Source: CAVXZE01 sp964615365
GTDB taxonomy: Bacteria > Myxococcota_A > UBA9160 > UBA6930
DNA length: 64,000 nt
Reading direction: 5' to 3'
Assembly (NCBI GenBank): GCA_964615365.1
Contig: CAZTOU010000023.1
Location: forward strand, 3,876 to 67,875
How positions within the stretch are numbered: position 1 is the stretch's first letter; each line of letters begins with the position of its first letter. Made by a program: the position numbers and the translations under genes. The notes under the pieces were generated by a model. It saw only the letters and a program-made list of their open reading frames with translations, had not been told where the DNA came from and searched no databases. Below are positions 26,279 through 34,915 of this stretch, piece after piece.

Positions 26279-27850
26279 TCACTCTCCGGCGCCAGATTTC
26301 TGTGGGACATCCCCGCTATCCTCCCAGGTCTTGATCTCTCCCCGGGCGAGCACCACGCCGTTGCGGGAGATCTTTCCCTTGAGTATCCCGAAGTCACCGA
26401 ACCGGGTCTCCTTGTGAACATGGATGTGCAAGCTGTCTCCCACCCGGGCCTGGCCCAGTATCTCGAACTCCCGCACCCCGACCAGGAATCCCTCCAACGC
26501 GGACTGCGATCTGCCCAATCGCTTGAATGCGTTGATCGCGGCGATCGACTGAGCCAGCATCTCGAAGTACGCGGCCTCGTCGATGACGCCGTCCTCCCCG
26601 GCGAACGGCATCTCCTCCGAGACCGTCACTGAAACCTCTCCCGATCGATCGCCCACCTTCACCAGGTCATCGATGATCCGCATCGGCCACTTCTGAGGAA
26701 TGATCTCCTCCGCCGCGAACGGCAGGCTGTGGATCTCTTCCTCGTGCCCGGCGTTCTTCCAGCAGAGGGGATCAGAGCCGAGATAGTCGCCGGTCAGCCG
26801 GTGCGCTGCTCCACGGCATCCGTAGCACACTTCCGCATCGGCGCAGGACGCGCACGGTCCCTTGATCGTATGAAGATGGCCCCTCAGATCCTCGAGAACC
26901 TCGCTGTCCTCGATGATCTCCGAGAGCGCGTGCTCCCGGATGTTCCCGATGGGTATCTTCAGGCCGACGCACGGCATGACGTCGCCGCACGGGCACAGCA
27001 GACAGGAGAACTTGTGACGCATGCATCCGTTTCCCCACCGCGGAGGCAGTAGAGTCCAGGTGCGACCGTATCGGTCTCGCTCGATCTCGGTGATCTCCTC
27101 CATTACCTCCCGTATCCGTCCGGGATCGGCGCATCGTCCCTCTGTCTCCCCCGAATCTCCTGGGGCTTCCGCGAACTCCAGGTAGGGAGCGATCTCCTGG
27201 TCGCGGAGCCAGCGCCACAGGGACGAGATCTCGCCGATGTTGTGACGGCCGATCACCGTATGGACGCCCAGGACAGCCTCTTCCGACGGGTATCCGGCCT
27301 CCGTGAGCCGCCGGAATGCACGCTGGATCGACTTGAAGGAGCCCTCGGACCCGGTCACCAGGTCTTGCGTGTCCCGATCGCGCGAATCCATTCGCAGGAC
27401 GACCCGTACCCGGTCTGCGAGCAGCTCCTTCGCCAGGTCGGCGGTGATGCCCGCGCCGTCCGTGAACATCTCTACGCCGAGGCCCTGCGACCTGATGAAC
27501 CGGATCACCTCCAAGAGATGGGCATGTCGGGTCGGATCGCCGCCGACGATCGTGATTCTTCTCGCCCCCAGGTCCTTGGCGTCAAGGATGACGCCGCGGA
27601 CCTCTCCCTGGGTGAGCTCGTCCCCCGCGGTCCGTTCTCCCGGGCCATCGCGCTGGGAGCCGTGGAAGCTGCACCCCGGACCGAGTTCGACCTCCATGGC
27701 CAGAAGCCGGCCGCCCCGTACCGCCTCGTCGACTTCACTCCGGGTGAATTCAGGCTGGTGGATCTGCCTGGCACAACAGCCCGGCATCTTCGTCATCCTC
27801 CGTCCATCGAGAAGACGGATACCGTCGGTCACGGACTGGATGTCTCCCAC
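26279..27850 (-). CDS. Fusion: degenerate radical SAM/SPASM domain plus ApeP-like dehydratase domain
   Basis: 523 residues from a GTG at 27850. The first ~365 residues are a radical SAM/SPASM protein (VGGDPTRHAHLLEVIRFIRSQG..., SPASM cysteines in CMRHKFSCLLCPCGDVMPC and CASCADAEVCYGC). The cluster-binding CX3CX2C is broken. C60 remains but the next two positions are G64 and R67 (CSFHGSQR), each one base from Cys (GGC and CGC against TGC). From about residue 375 an ApeP-type hot-dog domain follows: IIPQKWPMRIIDDLV, with Gln in place of the usual catalytic His of PHxxPM, and FEMLAQSIAAINAF. Both active sites look altered in one protein. Possibly a scaffold, a regulator, or a recently inactivated enzyme. 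Confidence 0.8.
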   Translation of the reverse strand: MGDIQSVTDGIRLLDGRRMTKMPGCCARQIHQPEFTRSEVDEAVRGGRLLAMEVELGPGCSFHGSQRDGPGERTAGDELTQGEVRGVILDAKDLGARRITIVGGDPTRHAHLLEVIRFIRSQGLGVEMFTDGAGITADLAKELLADRVRVVLRMDSRDRDTQDLVTGSEGSFKSIQRAFRRLTEAGYPSEEAVLGVHTVIGRHNIGEISSLWRWLRDQEIAPYLEFAEAPGDSGETEGRCADPGRIREVMEEITEIERDRYGRTWTLLPPRWGNGCMRHKFSCLLCPCGDVMPCVGLKIPIGNIREHALSEIIEDSEVLEDLRGHLHTIKGPCASCADAEVCYGCRGAAHRLTGDYLGSDPLCWKNAGHEEEIHSLPFAAEEIIPQKWPMRIIDDLVKVGDRSGEVSVTVSEEMPFAGEDGVIDEAAYFEMLAQSIAAINAFKRLGRSQSALEGFLVGVREFEILGQARVGDSLHIHVHKETRFGDFGILKGKISRNGVVLARGEIKTWEDSGDVPQKSGAGE

Positions 27851-27866
27851 ACTGCGAGATTCCGCA

Positions 27867-28133
27867 CTAGGCAGCCGGGGAAATCCCTTCCTCCTGCAAG
27901 GTGAGCACGAACTGGTAGATGTCCCCCAAGGTCCGGATGTCCCTGACCCGCTCGTCGTCGCGGATCCGCACGTTGAACTTCTTCTGCATCGCCACGACCA
28001 GGTCGACGATGTCCAGACTGTCCAGCTCGAGGTCTTCGAAGATGCTCGCCTCCGGCAGGAGCCTCTCCCTCTCGATCTCGAAGTAGTCTTCGAGGACGTC
28101 GTCGACCGCGGCCCGGATCTCCTGCTCCGTCAT
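27867..28133 (-). CDS. Acyl carrier protein
   Basis: 88 residues from the ATG at 28133, chosen over an ATG 12 bp upstream because GGGAG lies 5 bp before it. Phosphopantetheine site in FEDLELDSLDIVDLV, typical of FAS/PKS type II ACPs. It sits between the KS at 28149 and the radical SAM-dehydratase fusion, so it may carry the chain for both. The second of three carrier proteins in the cluster. Confidence 0.9.
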   Translation of the reverse strand: MTEQEIRAAVDDVLEDYFEIERERLLPEASIFEDLELDSLDIVDLVVAMQKKFNVRIRDDERVRDIRTLGDIYQFVLTLQEEGISPAA

Positions 28134-28148
28134 GCGGGCTCCCATCCC

Positions 28149-29375
28149 TCAATCCTCCAGACGTCTGCACACCAGAGCGGCGTTGATTCCGCCAAAGGCA
28201 AAGCAGTTCTTGATCACCACCCTGAGGTCACGGCGAAGCGGGGCCATCACGTGACCGACCCCCTTGCAGCCCTCATCGACGTGATCCAGGTTCAAGGTCG
28301 GGAAGATCACTCCCCGCCCCATCATCGCCAGCGACACGATCAGCTCCAATGCCCCGGAGGCGCCCAGGGTATGCCCGAAGTATCCCTTCAGGCTGCTGAC
28401 CGGAACCTTCTCTCCGAAGACCTCACCGATCGCCTGGGCCTCGACCTCGTCGCCGTGCCTGGTCGCCGTCCCATGGGCACTCACGTAGTCGACGTCACCG
28501 GGCGAGAGACCCGCGCCGGACAATGCCGCACTCATGCAATCAACGATCGCCTCCCGGCCGGACTGGCTCACGTGCTGCCCACTACCGCCGGTGTGGTATC
28601 CAACGACCTCGGCGTAGATCTTCGCATTCCGCTCCAGCGCTCGCTCGTACTCCTCGAGTACGATGATGCCGCTGCCTTCGCCGCACACGAGACCGTCTCG
28701 TTCACTGTCGAAGGGACGCGGGGTCCGCTGGGGGTCGTCGTTGTAGCCGGTGGACGTGGCAAGGAGGATGTCGAAGGAAGCGGTGACGGTCGGGTGCAGC
28801 TCCTCTGCCCCTCCGCATATCACCAGATCCTGTCTCCCCATCCTGACCAGCTCGTAGCCGGTTCCGATCGCCTGCAGTGAGGACGCACAGGCAGCCGAGG
28901 TCGCCATCACCCACCCGGTGATGCCGAGGCAGTGCGCGACGTTCATCGCCGCCGTGTGGGACACACACTGAAAGAACTTCATCGCGGTCAGCTTGGAGAG
29001 ATCCCTCTCCGGAAGCATGGTTTCGAAGGTCTCGCTGAGACTCGTCGCGCTTCCCATGGTCGATCCGATGATGCATCCGAGTCTCGCTGACGAGAGAATC
29101 TCCTCCCCCAAGCCGGCATCGGCGAGAGCCTGCTGGGTCGCCTGCAGCGCAAAGATGCTCATCCTTCCCATTGATCGCCGGCTCTTGCGGGGGATCGCCT
29201 TTTCGTTCCGCAGCTCCGCCGGCGCGGCCACGAGACTCCGCAGACCGACGTATTGATCCCATCCCTCCATGAACTGGACGGCGCTCTTTCCCTGCTCGAC
29301 TCCCGCCACCAGCGACGGGACGTCATTGCCGAGCGGAGAGATCGCCCCGAGTCCCGTTATCACCACCCTCTTCAA
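28149..29375 (-). CDS. Beta-ketoacyl-ACP synthase (ApeR-like), catalytic
   Basis: 408 residues from a TTG at 29375 that overlaps the TGA of the CrtI-like gene (TTGA), with AGAGG 9 bp upstream. This gives the standard start KRVVITGLGAISPLG. The triad is intact: TSAACASSLQAIG, SAHGTATRHGD and YFGHTLGASGA, and FAFGGINAA closes the active site. Close to FabF and to ApeR-type KSs. Its partner may be itself (homodimer), since no KS-like gene is adjacent. The gene is followed by an ACP within 20 bp. Confidence 0.9.
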   Translation of the reverse strand: MKRVVITGLGAISPLGNDVPSLVAGVEQGKSAVQFMEGWDQYVGLRSLVAAPAELRNEKAIPRKSRRSMGRMSIFALQATQQALADAGLGEEILSSARLGCIIGSTMGSATSLSETFETMLPERDLSKLTAMKFFQCVSHTAAMNVAHCLGITGWVMATSAACASSLQAIGTGYELVRMGRQDLVICGGAEELHPTVTASFDILLATSTGYNDDPQRTPRPFDSERDGLVCGEGSGIIVLEEYERALERNAKIYAEVVGYHTGGSGQHVSQSGREAIVDCMSAALSGAGLSPGDVDYVSAHGTATRHGDEVEAQAIGEVFGEKVPVSSLKGYFGHTLGASGALELIVSLAMMGRGVIFPTLNLDHVDEGCKGVGHVMAPLRRDLRVVIKNCFAFGGINAALVCRRLED

Positions 29376-30886
29376 CTGCCCAACCTCTGATTCAGAAGTC
29401 CGCTGTACTCCTCGGTCCCGATGATCCTCCGTCCCACGATGAACGAGGAGACCATCGAGCCCACCAGCCCCGGCAGGAGAGAGCTCTGTCCCGCCGCGTA
29501 CATGTGCCGCAGCGGAAGCCTTCCGAAGACATTGAACTGCCCGACCTTCTGTTTCACGCCGTATGCCGACCCGTCGGGAGAATTCAGATAGTCCCTGAAG
29601 GTCAGCGGAGACGCCGCCTCCAGCACCTTGTAGGAATCCTTGTACTCGGGATAGGCCTCGACGACCCGATCCCTGATCCTCTCTGCGCGCGCCTCCTTGT
29701 ACTCCTGGTACGCCGCGGGGCGATCGCCGAGCCTCGAGTCCTTCCACGCCTTGAGGTGCTCCACGCACGAGACCTCGCAGGCGTTCACCACCGCGTGTTT
29801 CTGGCCACCCAGACCCTCGACGCTTCTTATGATCACCAGAGCCTGGTCTCCCTCGTGCCGCGGGTCGATCAGTTCGTCGATGTCGGCGGTGGGGAAGAGC
29901 GAGCGAATCGACGGACCGAAGCCGGCTTCGATATCACCCGTGGAGCCATCGGTCTCGACGACGCCGTACACGCAGAATAGACCCACGGACGGCTCGAAGT
30001 CGCACACGCGCTCGACGAACGCCTTGGTCAGATGCTCCCTCGGGAGGATCTTCAGTATCTCCTTCGGATGGATGGTGAAGGTGCAGCGATCGAAGGACAC
30101 CTCTTCACCGGTGTTCAGTGCCAGCCGACCCACCGTTCGATCTCGCACGTCGAGGCACTCGACGATGTGGGTGGCGGGCCTGATCTCGATTTCCAGATCG
30201 GCGGAGCGCTCGAGAAAGGCCCGGATGAACGCCTCGCCGCCGTCTTCCACCATCGCAACCGACTTGTACAGCCCATAGCTGACCCTGCAGTGATTGGCGA
30301 AGGAGATCTCCGCGGGCTTGACTCCGTAGCACATGCTGAACCCGGAGAGCACTCCTTTGAGAACGCGGTTCTCCGTCAGTTCATCGAGCACCTGACCGAG
30401 ACTGACGTAGTCCTCGTCGACGAAGCCCGGCGAGGACGTGACCCTGCGCAGATCCATTCCCGCGCTCCGGAGACACACGTTCTCGACCATTTCGAAATAC
30501 CGTTCGACGGCACCGGCATCCTTCGGGAAGTACTCCTTCATGCTGGAGATCAGCGCTTGATAGCCGGGCGGCAGGTCGAATTCCGCACCCTCCGCTTCGA
30601 TGACGAACCGGTTGTCCGCCGGATTCGTCACGTAGATCGGCCTGATCAGATCGTCGATGCCCAGAACCGTGAGCATCTCCTGGAGCAGGCCTCCCTCGTG
30701 AAAGGCGCCGGTGAAATGAAAGCCCGTATCGAAGGGGATCCTCTCCCTGTAGAAGCGGGCCATGGAGCCGCCGATGCGTGAGCTCTTCTCGAGAAGCAGG
30801 ACGGAGCGGCCGTTCAGGCCGAGCAGCAGCGCGAGCGTCATCCCGCTGATTCCGCTGCCGACGACGATGTCGTCATACTTCTTCAT
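29372..30886 (-). CDS. CrtI-like FAD-dependent desaturase/isomerase (phytoene desaturase family)
   Basis: 504 residues. The dinucleotide-binding motif VVGSGISGMTLALLLGLNGRSVLLLEKSSRIGG opens the protein, and the C-terminal FAD-sealing segment is MYAAGQSSLLPGLVGSMVSSFIVGRRI. The family oxidises, isomerises or saturates polyenes. Aryl polyene loci usually lack it; CrtI-like proteins are among the genes proposed for ladderane lipids. It may introduce or rearrange double bonds after chain assembly. It ends in a 4-bp overlap with the KS at 28149 and lies 48 bp after the KR gene. Confidence 0.87.
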   Translation of the reverse strand: MKKYDDIVVGSGISGMTLALLLGLNGRSVLLLEKSSRIGGSMARFYRERIPFDTGFHFTGAFHEGGLLQEMLTVLGIDDLIRPIYVTNPADNRFVIEAEGAEFDLPPGYQALISSMKEYFPKDAGAVERYFEMVENVCLRSAGMDLRRVTSSPGFVDEDYVSLGQVLDELTENRVLKGVLSGFSMCYGVKPAEISFANHCRVSYGLYKSVAMVEDGGEAFIRAFLERSADLEIEIRPATHIVECLDVRDRTVGRLALNTGEEVSFDRCTFTIHPKEILKILPREHLTKAFVERVCDFEPSVGLFCVYGVVETDGSTGDIEAGFGPSIRSLFPTADIDELIDPRHEGDQALVIIRSVEGLGGQKHAVVNACEVSCVEHLKAWKDSRLGDRPAAYQEYKEARAERIRDRVVEAYPEYKDSYKVLEAASPLTFRDYLNSPDGSAYGVKQKVGQFNVFGRLPLRHMYAAGQSSLLPGLVGSMVSSFIVGRRIIGTEEYSGLLNQRLGS

Positions 30887-30934
30887 GTGCCGATCCCGAG
30901 ATCACGCGAGAGGAATGGCCCGCTGCTGCCCGAC

Positions 30935-31672
30935 TCAAATCACCAACCCGCCATTGATGCCGATGACCTGCCCATGAATATACATGTTCTCTTCACTGCA
31001 GAGGAAATCCACCACCGCGGCGACGTCCTCGGTGTTCCCGAGCCGCTGGAGGGGAATGAGGGGAAGGATCTTGTCTTTGGGGACGTCGTCGGTCATGTCC
31101 GTCTCGATCATGCCCGGAGCGACCACGTTGACGATGATGTTCCGCTTCCCCACCTCCCGCGCCAGCGCCTTGGAGGCTCCGATGAGTCCGGATTTCGACG
31201 CCGAGTAGTTGACCTGGCCCGGGTGTCCGGTCTGGCCGGACGCCGAGGAGACGGTCACGATGCGTCCCCGCCTGACCCGAAGCATCGAGAACAGCACCGA
31301 GCGCATCACGTTGTAGAATCCGTCGAGATTGGTGGAGAGCACCGCGTCCCACTCCTCCTTGGACATCCACATCAAGAGGTTGTCCCTGGTGATGCCGGCG
31401 TTGAACACCACCGCGTCCGGGGGGCGTTCCTCGGACCTCTCCTCCAGCGCCGCCCTGGTTTCCTCGAAGTCGGAGACGTCGAAAGCCAGGGTTTCGCAGG
31501 ACCTGCCGATCCCCTCGATCTCCTCCTTCACGCTCTCTGCCGCGGCGTGATTGCCTCGATAGGTCACCCAGGTATCGAAGCCCGAACGGGCGAGACGCAG
31601 TGCGATCGCGCGCCCGATCCCCCGGCTCCCCCCGACGATCAAGGCGGTCTTTCCGTTACCACCATGCTCCAT
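30935..31672 (-). CDS. 3-oxoacyl-ACP reductase (FabG-like SDR, ApeQ-like)
   Basis: 245 residues, standard SDR. NAD(P)-binding GGSRGIGRAIALRLA, NNAG-equivalent FNAGITRDNLL, catalytic Ser/Tyr/Lys in TVSSASGQTGHPGQVNYSASKSGLIG, and C-terminal VIGINGGLVI. It reduces the beta-keto group made by the ketosynthases. A 48-bp gap separates it from the CrtI-like gene downstream; 102 bp lie upstream, before the HemN-like gene's stop. Confidence 0.92.
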   Translation of the reverse strand: MEHGGNGKTALIVGGSRGIGRAIALRLARSGFDTWVTYRGNHAAAESVKEEIEGIGRSCETLAFDVSDFEETRAALEERSEERPPDAVVFNAGITRDNLLMWMSKEEWDAVLSTNLDGFYNVMRSVLFSMLRVRRGRIVTVSSASGQTGHPGQVNYSASKSGLIGASKALAREVGKRNIIVNVVAPGMIETDMTDDVPKDKILPLIPLQRLGNTEDVAAVVDFLCSEENMYIHGQVIGINGGLVI

Positions 31673-31774
31673 CGAATTCCCCTGCCCAGGACTCCCAGGA
31701 TCAAGCCCTGCCGAGAAGGCGGCGCCTCACGGGGCGACCGCTCCCGGCCCGGCGCCGCCCTCCGCCTCGAACGT

Positions 31775-33178
31775 CTACCTGCTCTCCAGATCCTTTCGCC
31801 GCAAGGCCAATCTCTCGGTGAAGCCACCAGAAGAGTGCGAGAGCCGCTTGTGCTCCGCACCATGTCCACCATCTCCCACGGCCTCGTCCATGATGAAGCA
31901 GCACACGTCTTCCACGAAGTAGCGACCGTATCTGGTCAGCTTGATCGACGAGTCGCCGAGCTCGACACAATCCGACTCGCCCAGTCGGTCCAGCAGCGAA
32001 GAAAACACCTCCACCGCATTCTCGCCGAAGCGTCTCGCGAAGTCCTCCAGGTCCAGACCGTCCCGAACCTGCAGATTCAGGAAGAGCGATCTGTACATCT
32101 GCTCCTTCTTGTTCAATACCATGGATCTCGCGATCGGTGGCAGGCCCTTCTCGATGAGTCGAAGGTACAGGTACAGATCTTCATGTTTGTCGCAGCAGAT
32201 GCTCTTCGTGTGAGATCTCGATCGCGATCCCAGGGACAGGAAAGGCGTTTCCTTCAGCCAGAGGTATCGATACGGGAAGCGATTATCAGGAGTAAAGCTC
32301 CCGTTCTGTTCGTACCCGTTCTCTTCCATCCACTCATGCGTCTGATATGTCATCCAGAACAACGCATCGTCTTCGACGAGAAGATCGGGATTCGCTCGGA
32401 AGAGCGCCATCGCCTGAGGATTGACGATTTCATGTCGCATGTACTCGATCGAGTCCGGAGCGATGTCACCCAGGATCTCGAGATCCCTTTGCACGCTCTC
32501 CAGGGACTGCCCAGGGAGACCCGTCATCATGTCGAGATTGGTCGCCAACCCCAGCTGCCTGGCTTTCCGGATGGTCTCCTTCACCTGCGACGCGCGGTGG
32601 AATCTCCTGCACAGCTTCAGAACCTCGGCGTCGAAGGTCTGACATCCGATGCTGATCCTGTTGATTCCGAGGCGTGCGAGCTCGCCGAGCCGGTCGTTCC
32701 CGAGAACGTCCTTGATGTGGGCCTCACAGGTGATGTTGCAGTTCTCCGAGAAGCGGACCGAGGAGGTGAGCTTCTGGATGATCTGTCGTATCGCGTCGTT
32801 TGAAAACGAGGTCGGTGTTCCACCTCCAAGATATAGACATTTTACAGCGATTTCGTCGAATATTGTACAGGACGAATAGATGTCTATTTCTTCGAGGATA
32901 CGCTCGAGATATTTCTCTTGGCCTTCTCCATGAGATGTTTGAGGAAATGCGTTGCAGAATACGCACTCTGAAGAGCAGTAAGGAAGGTGGACATAGAGTA
33001 GCATCCCATCCTCACCCTTCAGGCTCTTCGCCATCTCCCCGAGCAACCCCTTCCCTTCCCGGGGGCTGACCATGGTGAATCTTTGGGGAATGGAGAAATC
33101 GGGAAAGCTCTTGGTGTAGTCCAATAACCCGTAGAAAAGGTTCGTTCTGATCCTGCGAAGGGAATCGTTCGTTTCCAT
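31775..33178 (-). CDS. HemN-like radical SAM protein
   Basis: 467 residues. YVHLPYCSSECVFCNAFP has the CX3CX2C cluster motif with the HemN-family HLPYC lead. KCLYLGGGTPTSFS (SAM-binding GGGTP) and the C-terminal HemN-C-like region (LFLNLQVRDGLDLEDFARRFG) follow. True coproporphyrinogen dehydrogenases share this architecture, but many relatives are methyltransferases, cyclopropanases or heme-handling proteins. In this cluster a radical methylation or cyclopropanation of the acyl chain is conceivable. Part of the gene (about 32800-32960) is visibly more AT-rich than its surroundings. It is the first gene of the minus arm. Confidence 0.85.
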   Translation of the reverse strand: METNDSLRRIRTNLFYGLLDYTKSFPDFSIPQRFTMVSPREGKGLLGEMAKSLKGEDGMLLYVHLPYCSSECVFCNAFPQTSHGEGQEKYLERILEEIDIYSSCTIFDEIAVKCLYLGGGTPTSFSNDAIRQIIQKLTSSVRFSENCNITCEAHIKDVLGNDRLGELARLGINRISIGCQTFDAEVLKLCRRFHRASQVKETIRKARQLGLATNLDMMTGLPGQSLESVQRDLEILGDIAPDSIEYMRHEIVNPQAMALFRANPDLLVEDDALFWMTYQTHEWMEENGYEQNGSFTPDNRFPYRYLWLKETPFLSLGSRSRSHTKSICCDKHEDLYLYLRLIEKGLPPIARSMVLNKKEQMYRSLFLNLQVRDGLDLEDFARRFGENAVEVFSSLLDRLGESDCVELGDSSIKLTRYGRYFVEDVCCFIMDEAVGDGGHGAEHKRLSHSSGGFTERLALRRKDLESR

Positions 33179-33335
33179 CGGTGTTCTCGGCAGTCGTTAG
33201 CTTGGCCCATCACCGGTGGGCTGCAAGGCCTTCCCGCAAGTGGCCGTTCTTGTACGGCAATCGGCCCCGGCGAGGCGGAACCGCCGCACCCCTCGGCTCC
33301 TCTACCCGCCGCCGGTGATTTGATACTCTACCGCC
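33179..33335. promoter_or_regulatory. Divergent promoter region of the biosynthetic cluster
   Basis: 157 bp between the HemN-like gene (minus) and the first carrier-protein gene (plus). It must hold the promoters of both arms. GCCCATCACCGGTGGGC near 33206-33222 contains the palindrome CACCGGTG and could be a regulator site or a hairpin. A TTGATACTCTA stretch lies just before the plus-strand gene. No clean consensus promoter or riboswitch was found. Confidence 0.5.
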
Positions 33336-33587
33336 ATGCGCGAGATGAGTCTCACGGAGATCGAGGACCTGCTAATCACGGAGGTGGCCAACATCCTGTC
33401 GATCGATCCGACCGAGGTTGCGGTCGACGCTCCTCTCCACTCGCTCGGAATGACCTCGATGGCGTTCGTCGAGCTCCTGGTGGTCATCGAGAAGGCCTTC
33501 GACCTGAAGCTCATCGAGACGGACCTCCGCAAGGAGGATTTCAGCGCGATCGGCTCTCTCGCAGCCCGCATCAGCCAGATGACGTAG
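33336..33587 (+). CDS. Acyl carrier protein-like carrier (third in cluster)
   Basis: 83 residues. Four-helix carrier protein; the phosphopantetheine Ser is in SLGMTSMAFVELLV, where MTSM replaces the usual DSL. This pattern is seen in carriers dedicated to secondary metabolism. It is the first gene of the plus arm, 8 bp before the CAT-fold acyltransferase and close to the AMP-ligase, so it may carry the starter or the acyl group to be transferred. The start could be the Met three residues downstream. Confidence 0.82.
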   Translation: MREMSLTEIEDLLITEVANILSIDPTEVAVDAPLHSLGMTSMAFVELLVVIEKAFDLKLIETDLRKEDFSAIGSLAARISQMT

Positions 33588-33595
33588 TTCATCCA

Positions 33596-34915
33596 ATGGT
33601 GGACATCCCCTTCTCCAGGAGCAAGCACTACCTGACGGGGATCGACTGGGTCCTTCACGCCTTCGACTACATGAACAAGAGAGCCACGGGCGCAGGGAAC
33701 GCCTTTCAGATCGTCATGGAGCTCGAGGGCGTTCCCGCGGAGGGCGAGCTTCGCGACTCCATCGACGGATTCGTCAAGAAGTTCCCCCTTCTCGGCGGAA
33801 GGCCCCGGCGCGACTACAACCTCGCTCCCTACTGGGAGATCCCTTCGCGGACAGACGAGTCCGTATGGTCCCTCGACGTTCACCGCCTCGAGGATGGTGA
33901 GGACGCCTTCCCCCTCCTGGAGCGACTCGCCAACGTTCCCTTTGGCAGCGATCGGGAGCACCTGGCCTTCTCTCTCCTCCGTGCCGGAGAGAACAGCCAT
34001 GTCGCCGTGAAGTTCGACCACCGGCTCTTCGACGCTCACGGCGCGGAGGCGTTTCTCGGGATGCTCCAGCAGGATTCGGAGAAGGGGGGAGCCTGTAGCT
34101 GGGAGCCGCCCCCTCCCGAGCCCGCCCATCTCAGTGAGTGGCGGAGCAAGTTCGAATCGGGCAGACACGTCAACCGGTCCTTCCTGGGAATGGGAAACGA
34201 CGCGCCACTACTCTCCCTGCCCTTCGATCCCACGCCGATCCGACAGGGATTCAGGTTCAGCGCAATCCCCTTTACCGAACAACAGAGCCTGGAGCTCATC
34301 GAGAGGGCAGAGAACGAGGCCGGGTACCTCATGGCCATGCCCTACACCATGGCGCTTGCCGTGCAGGCCCTTCACGCGGTCTTTTCCGACCGGGGCATCG
34401 GTGAGGGCGACTACGTGGTTCCCGTGACCATGGACACCCGCCCGCCGAGCCGGGGCCCACAGGACGTGTTCTTCAATCACGTGTCGCTCCTTCTGTTTCG
34501 GATTCGACCCAGCGAAGTGGACGACTTCCCCGCTCTCGTCACCTCCATCAAGCGGCAGCTGTACGAGCAGGCCAGGACCGGGTTGGCGCGCCACCTGTTG
34601 GATGCGAGCCTCCTGATGCGGATCGTCCCTCTGCCGCTCTTGAGCTCCCTGCTCTCATACTTTCTCAAGGAGAAGATCGGCTCGTTCTGCTTCTCCTTTC
34701 TGGGAGATACCGGGCAGATGCCGACCCGATTCATGGGGAAGAAGGTTCGCCGGAGTCATCACATGATGCGGATCCCCATACCGCCCGGCCTCGGGGTGTT
34801 CTTTCACCACTCCCATCGAAGACTCGATGTCTGTCTCTCCTACGCTCATGGCCTCTTCACCGAAGACGAGGTGGATACGGTCTTGGACGTCCTCGAGTCC
34901 AGGCTGGCGGTGTGA
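33596..34915 (+). CDS. Condensation/CAT-fold acyltransferase
   Basis: 439 residues from the ATG at 33596. The catalytic motif HRLFDAHG (HxxxD) sits at about residue 143 in VKFDHRLFDAHGAEAFL, followed by a long second half (VVPVTMDTRPPSRGPQDVFFNHVSLLLFRI and GSFCFSFLGDTGQ) of the kind seen in chloramphenicol-acetyltransferase, condensation and WS/DGAT-like proteins. It probably moves an acyl group from a carrier protein to a hydroxyl or amine. The neighbouring ACP and AMP-ligase fit this. It ends in a 4-bp overlap with the FAD oxidoreductase. Confidence 0.72.
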   Translation: MVDIPFSRSKHYLTGIDWVLHAFDYMNKRATGAGNAFQIVMELEGVPAEGELRDSIDGFVKKFPLLGGRPRRDYNLAPYWEIPSRTDESVWSLDVHRLEDGEDAFPLLERLANVPFGSDREHLAFSLLRAGENSHVAVKFDHRLFDAHGAEAFLGMLQQDSEKGGACSWEPPPPEPAHLSEWRSKFESGRHVNRSFLGMGNDAPLLSLPFDPTPIRQGFRFSAIPFTEQQSLELIERAENEAGYLMAMPYTMALAVQALHAVFSDRGIGEGDYVVPVTMDTRPPSRGPQDVFFNHVSLLLFRIRPSEVDDFPALVTSIKRQLYEQARTGLARHLLDASLLMRIVPLPLLSSLLSYFLKEKIGSFCFSFLGDTGQMPTRFMGKKVRRSHHMMRIPIPPGLGVFFHHSHRRLDVCLSYAHGLFTEDEVDTVLDVLESRLAV

